Shown: positions 22,800-30,157, numbered from the stretch's first letter. The stretch is DNA of 52,717 bases from DATAMF01 sp964472565 (GCA_964472565.1 CAYYNB010000018.1:1-52717), one strand, 5' to 3'. The notes: generated by a model not told the origin, from the sequence alone. A program made the numbers and translations.

Positions 22800-23798
22800 C
22801 TAAAAAATCTTGCGATTGCGGCGGTGTTCGATGTTTAGCTCTCCCACATATCCCTTTGTCACTTCGACACTCGTATGCCCCATATTCTGCGAGATTCTAA
22901 GCAGGTCCATCCCGGCCAGATACTGTAATCGCGCATACGTGCGCCGAAGGTCGTGCGGTGCAAAGGTCAACTCGACATCGCCGCGCCGTATCCAATAGGA
23001 GCCTATAATGTCTCCTATGCGGCGGGTAGACAACCGCCCCCTCAAACTCTGGCGATCCTTCCAGAATGACCAGAACACCGGCTGTTCTGGATCGGTTACT
23101 CCCTGTGCGCCCAGGAAGCCCAGCCAGCGTTCAGTAAGCTCCAAGCCCAGCCTAAATTCCCCATAAGGGATCAGGCGCTGCTTGGTTCCCTTACCACGAC
23201 GCACTAATAAACACTGTTCACCGTCGCGTGATGCATACAGATCGGAAATGTTGAGCGCGGCTAATTCAGCCTCTCTCAATCCAGTTGAAACCAACAGCCC
23301 TAATATTGCCGCATCGCGCAATCCAACAGGTTCATTAGCTGCGTATAAATTCTGCGGCTGATTTAATAAATCTGCAACTTCGAGTGCGGTCAGCCAGACT
23401 TTTTCTCGATCTGTCACGTCCTGCTTTCGAATCACGCTGGTGCGCGCTTCGTCGGGATGGATCGCGTTCTCTATTCTGGTGATGATTTCATCCACCATTG
23501 ACTTCGAGTCCGCTACACTCAGAGCAGGAGGAATGAGACGATAGAACAGATCGCGCTGGCGGAGCACCGCGCGGTACTTGGCCCGAACCGTGCTCAGGTG
23601 CGCCTGGATGCTGCTCTCGGCCAACCGTTGGCTGCGCAAGTAGTCTCGATATGCTGCTAGATCAGGTTTCCACCATTCCAGCCCATATGTATCCAGATAG
23701 AATACATATCGCTTTAATCGACTCAAAGCATCTTTGTTCCCAGTGCTTTGAATCAGGATTCCATTATAGGTAGAGAGAATAGGTGTTATTCCTGTCAT
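22800..23798 (-). CDS. int: Tyrosine recombinase / phage integrase, 332 aa
   Basis: Complete tyrosine recombinase. An N-terminal SAM-like core-binding domain (residues 20-90, LRSQRLAESSIQAHLSTVRAKY) precedes the catalytic domain. Catalytic residues are R175 (STGLREAEL), K206 (RGKGTKQR), H282 and R285 (APHDLRRTYA), H308 (MGHTSVEVT) and nucleophile Y317 (TKGYVG). It would integrate and, with the Xis-like protein, excise the phage. ATG 23798 has only a weak ribosome site. Upstream lie three TCTAGA-centred repeats and a 33-bp direct repeat (23816-23954), candidate arm or core sites. Confidence 0.95.
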   Translation of the reverse strand: MTGITPILSTYNGILIQSTGNKDALSRLKRYVFYLDTYGLEWWKPDLAAYRDYLRSQRLAESSIQAHLSTVRAKYRAVLRQRDLFYRLIPPALSVADSKSMVDEIITRIENAIHPDEARTSVIRKQDVTDREKVWLTALEVADLLNQPQNLYAANEPVGLRDAAILGLLVSTGLREAELAALNISDLYASRDGEQCLLVRRGKGTKQRLIPYGEFRLGLELTERWLGFLGAQGVTDPEQPVFWSFWKDRQSLRGRLSTRRIGDIIGSYWIRRGDVELTFAPHDLRRTYARLQYLAGMDLLRISQNMGHTSVEVTKGYVGELNIEHRRNRKIF

Positions 23799-23815
23799 TT
23801 GTTTTATCCATGTTG

Positions 23816-23868
23816 TCTAGAAAGAAAAGAGATTCTAGATAGATAATCTGGAAAAAGAATCTAGATTC
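23816..23868. repeat. Three TCTAGA-centred repeats upstream of int
   Basis: TCTAGA occurs at 23816-23821, inside GATTCTAGAT (23831-23840) and inside the 12-bp palindrome GAATCTAGATTC (23857-23868). The position before int suggests recombinase or regulator binding sites. Confidence 0.55.
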
Positions 23869-23876
23869 CCATCATG

Positions 23877-23954
23877 CCATGCACCAGGGTAGCTACTGGT
23901 GTGTACCAGAGGTGGCTTCTACCATGCACCAGGGTGGCTACTGGTGTGTACCAG
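23877..23954. repeat. 33-bp direct repeat with internal dyad (candidate attP area)
   Basis: Two copies (23877-23909 and 23922-23954), 45 bp apart, differ at one base. Each contains CACCAG and CTGGTG arms around a TAGCTA or TGGCTA core. Together with the TCTAGA repeats they form a candidate attachment or control region; the second copy overlaps the 3' end of the HNH gene. Confidence 0.6.
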
Positions 23955-24492
23955 GATGCTTGGCTTTTTTCCCTTTTAATTGCCCACCCCGTCTCTCGTG
24001 TGAACTCATACTATAGTAGTGATAGAGCGGACCACCAAGCCAGCCAATATGCCACGATCTCCCTTTGGTACTAATAGTAGAGATGATCATGCCCCTCTCT
24101 CGATACCCCTTCAGGAAGTCACGGGTTATTTTTTCTATGCCAGTCGCCTCAGCGTGCCAGGAAATCACCACAAACTTTGTCACTGCCTCCGGGTCTGAGC
24201 ACTCGGACACTTGAAGGTCAAGCGGTTCGAGCGCTTTCCGGTACGGATTATCATCAGTGATCTGCGACTCTTCGACTATCGTTAGGCATCTCACCAGCAT
24301 TCGCCAGTGAAGGTATTCCACCTCCGTCTTATCTCCTTTGGAGAGATTGCACGCCAGACAGCAGGGCACCACATTAGCACGGTTGTCCTTACCCCCGCGC
24401 CGCAGCGGAATGATGTGATCGACGGTGCCATTTTCGGGATTCAGGTCGCAACCGCAGTAGTGACACCGAGGTATCCCGAAGTGCCTATGTAT
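23938..24492 (-). CDS. HNH endonuclease, about 184 aa, start codon unusual
   Basis: Free-standing HNH nuclease. The zinc and catalytic motifs read RCHYCGCDL, GTVDHIIPLRRGGKDN, then NVVPCCLACNLSKGDKT, a complete HNH module. The first part of this module lies upstream of the GTG at 24372, in an open frame back to a stop at 24501 that contains no ATG, GTG or TTG. An ATA at 24492 (AGAGG nearby) or 24474 may start translation, or the gene has lost its start. The rest (residues about 65-184) is a helical domain of unknown role. It could be a homing nuclease or a packaging nicking enzyme out of place; the former seems likelier here. Confidence 0.65.
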   Translation of the reverse strand: MHRHFGIPRCHYCGCDLNPENGTVDHIIPLRRGGKDNRANVVPCCLACNLSKGDKTEVEYLHWRMLVRCLTIVEESQITDDNPYRKALEPLDLQVSECSDPEAVTKFVVISWHAEATGIEKITRDFLKGYRERGMIISTISTKGRSWHIGWLGGPLYHYYSMSSHERRGGQLKGKKAKHPGTHQ

Positions 24493-24541
24493 TCGCCTCT
24501 AACGTAGCCCTGAATGGGCTGAGTCTGGTAAGCACGAGGGC

Positions 24542-24568
24542 GAAAAACCCCTCCCTTTAGGGATGGGG
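24542..24568 (-). terminator. Terminator after the 197-aa gene
   Basis: CCCCTCCC (24548-24555) pairs with GGGATGGGG (24560-24568, one bulge), and the minus strand continues with TTTTT. Outer arms GTAAGCA and TGCTTAC extend the fold. Similar stem-loops occur at ends of IS200/IS605-type elements, but no transposase was found. Confidence 0.7.
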
Positions 24569-24607
24569 ATGCTTACATTAATTTCTGAATTGGTGAGGTC
24601 GCGGCGG

Positions 24608-25201
24608 CTATCCTATACTGTGTGATGGATCGGCACCCGTTAACTTTTCGTATTCAATTGTGGTGCGGCGGCTAACACCAAATTCGCGGGCCAAATTCTC
24701 GCGTGTCAGCTTCCCGTTACTGTTATGATGGGCTGAAAATGCCTCCCAACAGAACGCCAACCACCGGCGCAAGCTGCCCTGCCATGCCTCATCAGGCAGG
24801 AGTACCTTTTGGCCTGGATCATCAATCCCCAACGCCACCATGACGCGCTCTTTGGAGCGAAAGCCATACACCACGCCCCGACCATCATGGCGATCCTGGT
24901 GGATCACATCCCACAAAATGCCCTTACCCGCTTTCAGTGCATCCCTTACCCGGCGATCTGTCCAACCCTCGATCCCAAGAGATCGAATATATTCAGCCAA
25001 TTCTTTAGGGGTAAAGCGATCCCGCCCAGTACGCCGTTTGCGCTGCTGATTAATCCAATACACGAAAGAGGCATCAGTCAGGACACCATGACGGTTCAAC
25101 GCGGCTTGCAGATAGACGAAAATCGTAAGCCTGTGCTGATATTGATACCGCTTTTCCTCAAATCTATTATTACTTTGAACGATGATCATTTCGCCACGCA
25201 T
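24608..25201 (-). CDS. Winged-helix DNA-binding protein, 197 aa
   Basis: Probable regulator or replication-type DNA-binding protein. The N-terminal half reads like a helical domain with a winged helix (RFTPKELAEYIRSLGIEGWTDRRVRDALKAG). The C-terminal segment has a second helix-turn-helix (KLTRENLAREFGVSRRTTIEYEKL). No family is assigned. ATG 25201 follows AAAGG. The gene stands alone between terminators at 24542-24568 and 25332-25360, so it has its own promoter; with no CI-like protein in the window, it is a candidate lysogeny regulator. Confidence 0.6.
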   Translation of the reverse strand: MRGEMIIVQSNNRFEEKRYQYQHRLTIFVYLQAALNRHGVLTDASFVYWINQQRKRRTGRDRFTPKELAEYIRSLGIEGWTDRRVRDALKAGKGILWDVIHQDRHDGRGVVYGFRSKERVMVALGIDDPGQKVLLPDEAWQGSLRRWLAFCWEAFSAHHNSNGKLTRENLAREFGVSRRTTIEYEKLTGADPSHSIG

Positions 25202-25331
25202 GTTCTACCTTTCTGCATTTCACTGCGGATTATCTGAGTTATATGCTGCTTTTATACCCTACTATTTAATTGTACTACGGCTGATGAGGGGCGATCAAAG
25301 GACATAGCAGGAACTGCTATCCCGGCTGGGA
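25202..25331. other. Intergenic region upstream of the winged-helix gene
   Basis: AT-rich stretch without a gene. It contains the dyad ATAGCAG-GAA-CTGCTAT (about 25302-25318) and, on the minus strand, a TATAAA box (25251-25256) without a convincing -35. Likely promoter and operator of the 197-aa gene. Confidence 0.45.
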
Positions 25332-25360
25332 GTAAATAAAAGGCCCGCACAAGCGGGCCT
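25332..25360 (-). terminator. Rho-independent terminator after the 76-aa gene
   Basis: A perfect 8-bp stem (AGGCCCGC 25341-25348 with GCGGGCCT 25353-25360) is followed on the minus strand by TTTATTT. Confidence 0.9.
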
Positions 25361-25364
25361 GTAG

Positions 25365-25595
25365 TTATTCGCTGGCTGGCACTTTTTCGTCCGTCAACTC
25401 CTGGTTGACGATTATGATCTCCGCGCCCGTTTCGTGGATCAATTCGCCCACGCGCGTCATAAAGTCATATGGCATAGTCAGCGTGTTATCAACCCAAATG
25501 GTCAGCAAATTGGCAAAGGGCACATAGACCACGCGCTTGACGTGTGGATTCTGCTTTAATTCGCGGGCTGCTGCGGTGACACTGGTGGTAGGCAT
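25365..25595 (-). CDS. Hypothetical protein, 76 aa
   Basis: Function not recognised. The product looks like a compact alpha/beta fold (HVKRVVYVPFANLLTIWVD, then a helix, then EIIIVNQEL). ATG 25595 follows AAAGGA inside the CAGAGCAAGAAAGGA leader that is also found before the 33-aa ORF. It overlaps the previous gene by 40 bp and is followed directly by a terminator. Confidence 0.6.
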   Translation of the reverse strand: MPTTSVTAAARELKQNPHVKRVVYVPFANLLTIWVDNTLTMPYDFMTRVGELIHETGAEIIIVNQELTDEKVPASE

Positions 25596-25888
25596 TGCTC
25601 AATCCTTTCTTGCTCTGTGATCGGTGGGTTTGGATAAATAATGCTGAACTGTGCCGAATCAGGCGCAAACAGCAGTTTCGGCTTTTTGCACCCCAACGCT
25701 AAGGTTCGCTGCTCCACTAATTCACTCGAAGCTTCAGCGCTGGCTACCTTCTCCCACAAAGGCAGTGTCACGCCTAACCGAACCTTCGCGCCATAGTAGC
25801 CCGGACCAAACCAGACGAGCACCGGCTTATCTCCCAATTCAGCCGCTGTTTTGAGTAAGTCCTGTTTTGTAAGTCGCGCTCTTGCCAT
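25556..25888 (-). CDS. Hypothetical protein, 110 aa
   Basis: Function not recognised. An N-terminal helix (LTKQDLLKTAAELGDKP) is followed by strands (VLVWFGPGYYGAKVRLGVTLPLW) and a Pro-rich tail. ATG 25888 lies 6 bp after the small 33-aa ORF. A dispersed 24-bp motif (25887-25910) overlaps the start. It belongs to a small operon with the 33-aa and 76-aa genes. Confidence 0.55.
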   Translation of the reverse strand: MARARLTKQDLLKTAAELGDKPVLVWFGPGYYGAKVRLGVTLPLWEKVASAEASSELVEQRTLALGCKKPKLLFAPDSAQFSIIYPNPPITEQERIEQCLPPVSPQQPAN

Positions 25889-25910
25889 AGCAGGCTATAT
25901 GCCTCCATAT
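25887..25910. promoter_or_regulatory. Dispersed 24-bp motif, site 8
   Basis: Blocks ATAG / ATAT / ATAT lie 10 bp apart, overlapping the end of the 33-aa ORF and the start of the 110-aa gene. Confidence 0.55.
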
Positions 25911-25996
25911 ACAGCAAGGCGGCACAAGGCGATACCCAGCACGCACACCAGCACGAGCAGCGCTATCCGCCAGTGAGACAGATAAACGATTGACAT
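25895..25996 (-). CDS. Small membrane protein, 33 aa
   Basis: A short ORF from ATG 25996 with AAAGGA at good spacing inside the CAGAGCAA leader. Residues about 9-28 form one hydrophobic membrane helix (WRIALLVLVCVLGIALC), with a short N-terminal part and few charges. Small single-pass phage proteins of this kind often inhibit or regulate membrane enzymes or lysis, but no homologue is claimed. It is the first gene of a small operon with the 110- and 76-aa genes. Confidence 0.6.
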   Translation of the reverse strand: MSIVYLSHWRIALLVLVCVLGIALCRLAVYGGI

Positions 25997-26131
25997 TGCA
26001 CTATTCCTTTCTTGCTCTGTTGCAGACGATCAAACCCTACGTTACAATGCACAGAAGCACTATTACTTGCTCTGTGCTAATCGGCCCTTCTGCATCGTCT
26101 CCCACCTTGCAGACGGGTCGATTCTTGTTTT
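25997..26131. other. Intergenic stretch between small genes
   Basis: No convincing gene. Possible 10-aa and 22-aa frames with ribosome-site-like sequence occur near 26070-26105 but lack support. A partial copy of the CAGAGCAAG leader lies near 26070. Confidence 0.4.
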
Positions 26132-26332
26132 TTATGCCTCTCCTCTCTTTCTTCCCCAACTTTTCAGGTTTTCGGGGAACTCGATTCCTTGCGCCTCACA
26201 ATCCTGCCGGAGCAGGTCACGCATATAATCCGACAAGTGCAGGTTGCGCCCCGCCGCTGCTTGATGAGCGACCTCTAACTGTTCTGGTGTGACCAGAACG
26301 GCGATGCTTTTGTTCTCTGGATTTCTCGGCAT
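26132..26332 (-). CDS. Ribbon-helix-helix DNA-binding protein, 66 aa
   Basis: Arc/CopG-like size and layout: a short strand (KSIAVLVTPEQ), helix A (EVAHQAAAGRN) and helix B (LSDYMRDLLRQDCEAQ). Such proteins bind operators as dimers of dimers and often repress their own promoters. ATG 26332 follows GGAGGTG. Its promoter (26364-26392) has a GTAC-centred dyad in the spacer that is also present in the promoter at 666-694, so it may control both. An antitoxin role is possible, but no toxin gene is adjacent. Confidence 0.7.
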   Translation of the reverse strand: MPRNPENKSIAVLVTPEQLEVAHQAAAGRNLHLSDYMRDLLRQDCEAQGIEFPENLKSWGRKRGEA

Positions 26333-26363
26333 TTACACCTCCAATCACTGATCAGATACTCTC

Positions 26364-26392
26364 ATTATACAGTAAGTACCTGTACCGCGCAA
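26364..26392 (-). promoter_or_regulatory. Sigma-70 promoter with GTAC dyad operator (P2)
   Basis: On the minus strand TTGCGC (26392-26387) and TATAAT (26369-26364) are 17 bp apart, with GTACAGGTAC (26376-26385) in the spacer, mirroring promoter P1. Confidence 0.78.
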
Positions 26393-26405
26393 AGGACATA
26401 GGGAA

Positions 26406-26430
26406 TCAAAAAGGCGGGTTTCCCCGCCCT
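26406..26430. terminator. Bidirectional terminator after the lysin gene
   Basis: GGCGGG (26413-26418) pairs with CCCGCC (26423-26428). The minus strand continues with TTTTTG and the plus strand with CTTTT, so it may stop transcripts from both sides; the minus direction is the relevant one. Confidence 0.85.
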
Positions 26431-26442
26431 TTTAAGTGCTTA

Positions 26443-27897
26443 TTAGTATTGCTTGGCCGCTTCGTTCATTCTGCCGTTGGCGGTCATGCCCTGCCACTCG
26501 CCAGCGGTCCACCATGCCGACAGCAGTAAAATCCCATCCTGCCCCGCTGCATGGTTCCAGGTGGCAAAATCCGATATATCTGGTGGTTCTCGACCTGAGC
26601 CGGTGCCCACCTCGGTAGCGCAGATCGGGAGGTAAGAATAGCCGATCTCACTCAGCCACTGGTGGATCAGACGGTACCGAAAACCCAGCCAAATGCCGCT
26701 GTCTGCTACTCGAAGGTTAGGAGTAATGCCATAGGCATGATAGCCCAGGCAGGCCCGCCAGCGGCTGGCTGCGGCCCATGTTTGAGTGAGTGCTTGGATT
26801 TGCTCTTTATTCCAGAATCCGGGCGGCATGGTTGCGAAGATTACCCGGTAGCCGCGTTCACTATAGAGCCGGATCAATTCAGCCAGGTAGGAGTCCAGCC
26901 AGGGTAGATTGTCCAGATAACCATTACATTCGTTGTCTGGTTCGATCCAGAATCCGCGCGCCGCGCCGGGCAAATATGGCCCCTGTGCGACCAGCCGTAA
27001 CCATGCCGCTGTTTCAGGCTCTATCGAAGTATCCGAGCAATCGCCCGCCCGGACGGTTCGGAACACCGCTAAACCACCCTGATCGCGCGCCAGTTGAGCA
27101 GCAGCAATATCATCCACCGCCTTGACTGCGACACGGACTCCCTTTGCTTTCAGTGTGGAGAGTGAGTTGCCAAGATCGGTATAGGCGATATTCGGGATGG
27201 TCGCGTGCCAGCCCACCGCCATTGTCAGCGGTTCCGGGTATCGCACCAGCAGACATTCATCGCTGATGTCATAGTCGATATAAACCGCCGTATCGTAGTA
27301 AGCAGCGGACCAACCATGTAACCCGGACTCACTGACAATTTCGGCCCACTCATCAATCCGGTTGCCCGTAATTTCAACATATTCCACAGCCCGGATATTC
27401 ACCCGCGCGCCCGCAGGCACGCGCCCGACTTCAGTACCATCTACTGGATGCTCACGCACTCTCAATGCAGGTTCGGCTTTGACTGTACCATAACAGCCCA
27501 TATCTTCTGATATAGTTGCTGTTGCGGTAGGCGTAGCAGATGGCGTAGATGTCGGTGTGGCTGTCGGCGCAACCGTTAGAGTCGCGGTGGGTGTAGGCGT
27601 AGCAGATGGCCTCACCGTGTTAGTGGGAGGAACAGTCGGTGAGGGCGTGCTGCTCGGCGCTAAAGTGGGAGGAACGGTAGCCTGGATTGTCGGCCCCCAT
27701 ATCAACATGCCCTGTGAAGGTTCGCCAGTTCCAACACACTGCACATCAAAAATGTGGCGCTTAGGTTCACATTCCGCTCCTTGTGCAATTGCGTTTTTCG
27801 CAACCTGATTGGCTGGATGATCTGTACCCACAATCAAGGGCCAGAGCGCACCCAGTACCATCCCTAAGACCACCAATCCTGCCCACTTTAGCCGCAT
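26443..27897 (-). CDS. Membrane-anchored lysin: linker, SH3 and glycosidase-like domain, 484 aa
   Basis: Candidate cell-wall hydrolase or surface glycosidase. An N-terminal membrane anchor (residues 5-24) is followed by a Thr/Pro/Ala linker (74-130), a bacterial SH3 domain (about 135-205) and a (beta/alpha)-barrel-like domain (220-484). Possible catalytic acids are E323 in WIEPDNECN and E429 in ICATEVGTG, spaced as in clan GH-A hydrolases. It directly follows the holin-like gene, which supports a lysis role. ATG 27897 lies one base past that gene's stop. The linker style is typical of Chloroflexota proteins. The true substrate is unknown. Confidence 0.7.
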   Translation of the reverse strand: MRLKWAGLVVLGMVLGALWPLIVGTDHPANQVAKNAIAQGAECEPKRHIFDVQCVGTGEPSQGMLIWGPTIQATVPPTLAPSSTPSPTVPPTNTVRPSATPTPTATLTVAPTATPTSTPSATPTATATISEDMGCYGTVKAEPALRVREHPVDGTEVGRVPAGARVNIRAVEYVEITGNRIDEWAEIVSESGLHGWSAAYYDTAVYIDYDISDECLLVRYPEPLTMAVGWHATIPNIAYTDLGNSLSTLKAKGVRVAVKAVDDIAAAQLARDQGGLAVFRTVRAGDCSDTSIEPETAAWLRLVAQGPYLPGAARGFWIEPDNECNGYLDNLPWLDSYLAELIRLYSERGYRVIFATMPPGFWNKEQIQALTQTWAAASRWRACLGYHAYGITPNLRVADSGIWLGFRYRLIHQWLSEIGYSYLPICATEVGTGSGREPPDISDFATWNHAAGQDGILLLSAWWTAGEWQGMTANGRMNEAAKQY

Positions 27898-27898
27898 G

Positions 27899-28276
27899 TC
27901 AGCTACCCGCCCCACTCCCCCCGGACACATCGTAACCGGGAAATGGATAATCAGGCGGCGGCGGCTGGATTGCCGGAAGTGTCGTTTTACCTGTAACCTG
28001 TTCAGGAAGGGGGATAGCCTCCACCAACTCATGGGTGGCATCTTTCAGGTTTTTAAAGGTTAACCCCTCTTTCCAGATGTACATGACATCGGTCACGGTA
28101 TGGCCGGTGATGATCAGTAATCCCACCGCAAAAATCAACGGCAACATCTGTTGCAGCATGTCAACCGTTTCCTGATTCATATCAGATGAAAACAGGGGCA
28201 GAATTGACACCACGAGCGCGGCCAGGAAGGTCGCCAACGCATAGACGAATTTCTTGGACTTCCAGAACGGATTCAC
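27899..28276 (-). CDS. Holin-like two-helix membrane protein, 125 aa
   Basis: Two membrane segments (about residues 9-29 and 44-62) with a short loop, then a Pro-rich soluble tail (AIQPPPPDYPFPGYD). Size, topology and position between the tail genes and a wall-hydrolase gene fit a holin, the pore that times lysis. GTG 28276 follows AGGAGG at ideal spacing. Phage holins diverge so much that position is the main evidence. Confidence 0.65.
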   Translation of the reverse strand: MNPFWKSKKFVYALATFLAALVVSILPLFSSDMNQETVDMLQQMLPLIFAVGLLIITGHTVTDVMYIWKEGLTFKNLKDATHELVEAIPLPEQVTGKTTLPAIQPPPPDYPFPGYDVSGGSGAGS

Positions 28277-28312
28277 ATGAACCTCCTATGGATATGTCGG
28301 ACGGATAGAGAA

Positions 28313-29080
28313 TTATTCGCTGGCTGGTGCCAGGGATTCACTTGGGGATTCGGCGGGTGTGTCCGTAGGTTCTTGAGGCTCTTGAGCGGGTTCCACCGGA
28401 TCGGCTGGCTCAATTGAACCTTCAGCCTCGGTTGGCTGTTTAATCGCTTTGCGCAGGGCGTCAATCTCCGTTTGGACGTTTCGCAAATCGGCCTCGGCCT
28501 TCAACCGGGCATCTTCAGACGCCTTCAACAGCAGTTCCAGGCGTTTCACTTCACTGGCGTGCGCTTGCGCGCCCGTGCGAAGCTGCTCTTGGAGCGTTGC
28601 TACCAGGGTTTGGAGATCGGTGATTTTGGCTGTGAGGGTAGCAATCATGTCATCTTTTGAGGTCTTGACTGCCTCAAGCTCACCTGATAATTTGGCCGTT
28701 GCTGCCTGATAGTCACACAATTGCTTTTCAACCGCATCGAGCTTGCTGCCTGCTTTTTCGAGCGCGGCTTTTAGTTCCCCATTCGCTCGATTAAGCTCAA
28801 CATTCGTTTGATTGGACACCTTCAATTCGGCCTGCGCTTCTCCCAGTGCGGTTTGTGTGGCGCTGAGGGTTTCGTTGGATGTTTTCAGCGCTGTCGTGAC
28901 ATCCTTCAGCGCCTCGGCATATACTTCGATGTCACGCTGCATTTCCTTACGCGCTTTCGAGCGATACCAGTTCCATGTTGCGAAGGAAACACCCGCAACC
29001 AAACAGACAATTAGGACAATTGGCCCTAAGTTGTCTAAGAATAAATGAAAAAGTTCGTGAACGAATTCGCCTACACCCAT
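28313..29080 (-). CDS. Membrane-anchored coiled-coil protein, 255 aa
   Basis: One N-terminal membrane segment (about residues 18-40, LGPIVLIVCLVAGVSFATWNW) is followed by a coiled coil of about 160 residues with heptads rich in Ala, Leu, Lys and Glu, then an acidic, Pro-rich tail ending APASE. The layout resembles spanins or structural linkers, but it lacks a lipobox or a second membrane anchor. It stands in the lysis cassette, 32 bp after the glycosyltransferase-like gene. The role is uncertain. Confidence 0.6.
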   Translation of the reverse strand: MGVGEFVHELFHLFLDNLGPIVLIVCLVAGVSFATWNWYRSKARKEMQRDIEVYAEALKDVTTALKTSNETLSATQTALGEAQAELKVSNQTNVELNRANGELKAALEKAGSKLDAVEKQLCDYQAATAKLSGELEAVKTSKDDMIATLTAKITDLQTLVATLQEQLRTGAQAHASEVKRLELLLKASEDARLKAEADLRNVQTEIDALRKAIKQPTEAEGSIEPADPVEPAQEPQEPTDTPAESPSESLAPASE

Positions 29081-29111
29081 GTGGTAGGCTCTCTGTGTTT
29101 GGCGAGTTTGA

Positions 29112-30146
29112 TCATAATGTTTCCCCTTTGGGATGGTGATAGGTGGCGAGTTTTCGATAAGCTAACTGCTGCTCAAACAATAGCCCTACGGTCAGCAGTG
29201 CGGCATAGGCTAATTCGGGAGCAATGCCCCATATGCGAGTTAAGGGCAACCAGGACAGAGGGTACAGCAGCGCGTAGGAGCGCCGCCGTTCGACTAACCA
29301 TAACCACGCGGGGATCAGGAGTACGTAGTGGTTGTCGTTGGCGTAGTTCGCTATCAATAAGTTGATCGATAGCGCTAAAGCTAATATGCCATAACTTGGC
29401 CCGGATTGCAAAGCAGATCGTAGGAAAATGATCAGCAGTGCCAGCGCGGGAATCACAGCCCACACCCCTAAAATGTCCCACAGCGACGTGATTGCAAATC
29501 CGGGCCAGGGCGGAGTAGTTTGCAGATGGTTGAAGTAGCGCAGCGGCCAATCCAGGCCGATAAAAAGGCCGGAAAGGGGCACAGACAGCACGGGAATACT
29601 CCCCACTACCATCCAATCGCGCCAAGCCCAATGGCGGAGCGTGTAAACGGTCAGGAGCGCTATTGCCAGCGAAATGTTGATCGGCTTGATCAGCATCAGC
29701 CAGAACGCCAGCGACAGCACCAACGGGCGTTTATTTTGAACTGCCCAGACTCCTAATACAGCGCCAGCCAGCGCGAAAGCATCCACCTGCCCCCGGAGCA
29801 CATGATCCACCACATAAGCAGAGGTCAGGGACAATGCCAACAGCAGCGGGTTATTGGTGTACTGGCGCGCCACTGTCATCAGCGCGATCAAAGTCAAAAC
29901 GGTCAAGCCCGCTTGCCCCGCCCGGATCGGCAATTGTGCCAGCGGTGCAATGATAAGCATTGCCCAGGGCGCATTGTAGAATTCCCCCCCCTGCGCATCA
30001 TACAGGCTTGTATGACCTGCTATGAGCCTGTCAGCCACCGGATCGAATGTCCAGAACCAATCACTTCCGACTGGCCCGTAAAAAGCCAGGGCCAGAAATA
30101 AGACAAGCAAAATTAATGTGGCAAGCACAAGGGAGCGAATTTGCAC
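29112..30146 (-). CDS. GT87/DUF2029-like polytopic glycosyltransferase, 344 aa
   Basis: Integral membrane protein with about nine hydrophobic helices. The N-terminal loop (SDWFWTFDPVADRLIAGHTSLYDA) and the later GQVDAFALAGAVLG with LIKPINISLA resemble GT-C enzymes of the GT87 family, which move mannose or other sugars from polyprenyl phosphate. In a phage lysis/tail region this could alter host surface sugars to block superinfection, or decorate virion or envelope components. GTG 30146 follows GGAGAG. A dispersed motif lies inside its 5' part (30000-30023). The family call is by pattern memory. Confidence 0.6.
   Translation of the reverse strand: MQIRSLVLATLILLVLFLALAFYGPVGSDWFWTFDPVADRLIAGHTSLYDAQGGEFYNAPWAMLIIAPLAQLPIRAGQAGLTVLTLIALMTVARQYTNNPLLLALSLTSAYVVDHVLRGQVDAFALAGAVLGVWAVQNKRPLVLSLAFWLMLIKPINISLAIALLTVYTLRHWAWRDWMVVGSIPVLSVPLSGLFIGLDWPLRYFNHLQTTPPWPGFAITSLWDILGVWAVIPALALLIIFLRSALQSGPSYGILALALSINLLIANYANDNHYVLLIPAWLWLVERRRSYALLYPLSWLPLTRIWGIAPELAYAALLTVGLLFEQQLAYRKLATYHHPKGETL
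30000..30023. promoter_or_regulatory. Dispersed 24-bp motif, site 9
   Basis: Blocks ATAC / GTAT / CTAT lie 10 bp apart with AGG and CCTG flanks, inside the 5' part of the GT87-like gene. Confidence 0.65.
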
Positions 30147-30157
30147 CTGAATCTCTC

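Noticed and set aside
24542..24600. IS200/IS605-type element end
   Set aside because: The stem-loop resembles such ends, but no transposase or TnpB was found and the hairpin works as an ordinary terminator.
27536..27672. Tandem DNA repeats near the lysin gene as a possible CRISPR or satellite
   Set aside because: They simply encode the Thr/Pro/Ala linker of the lysin; spacing is irregular.
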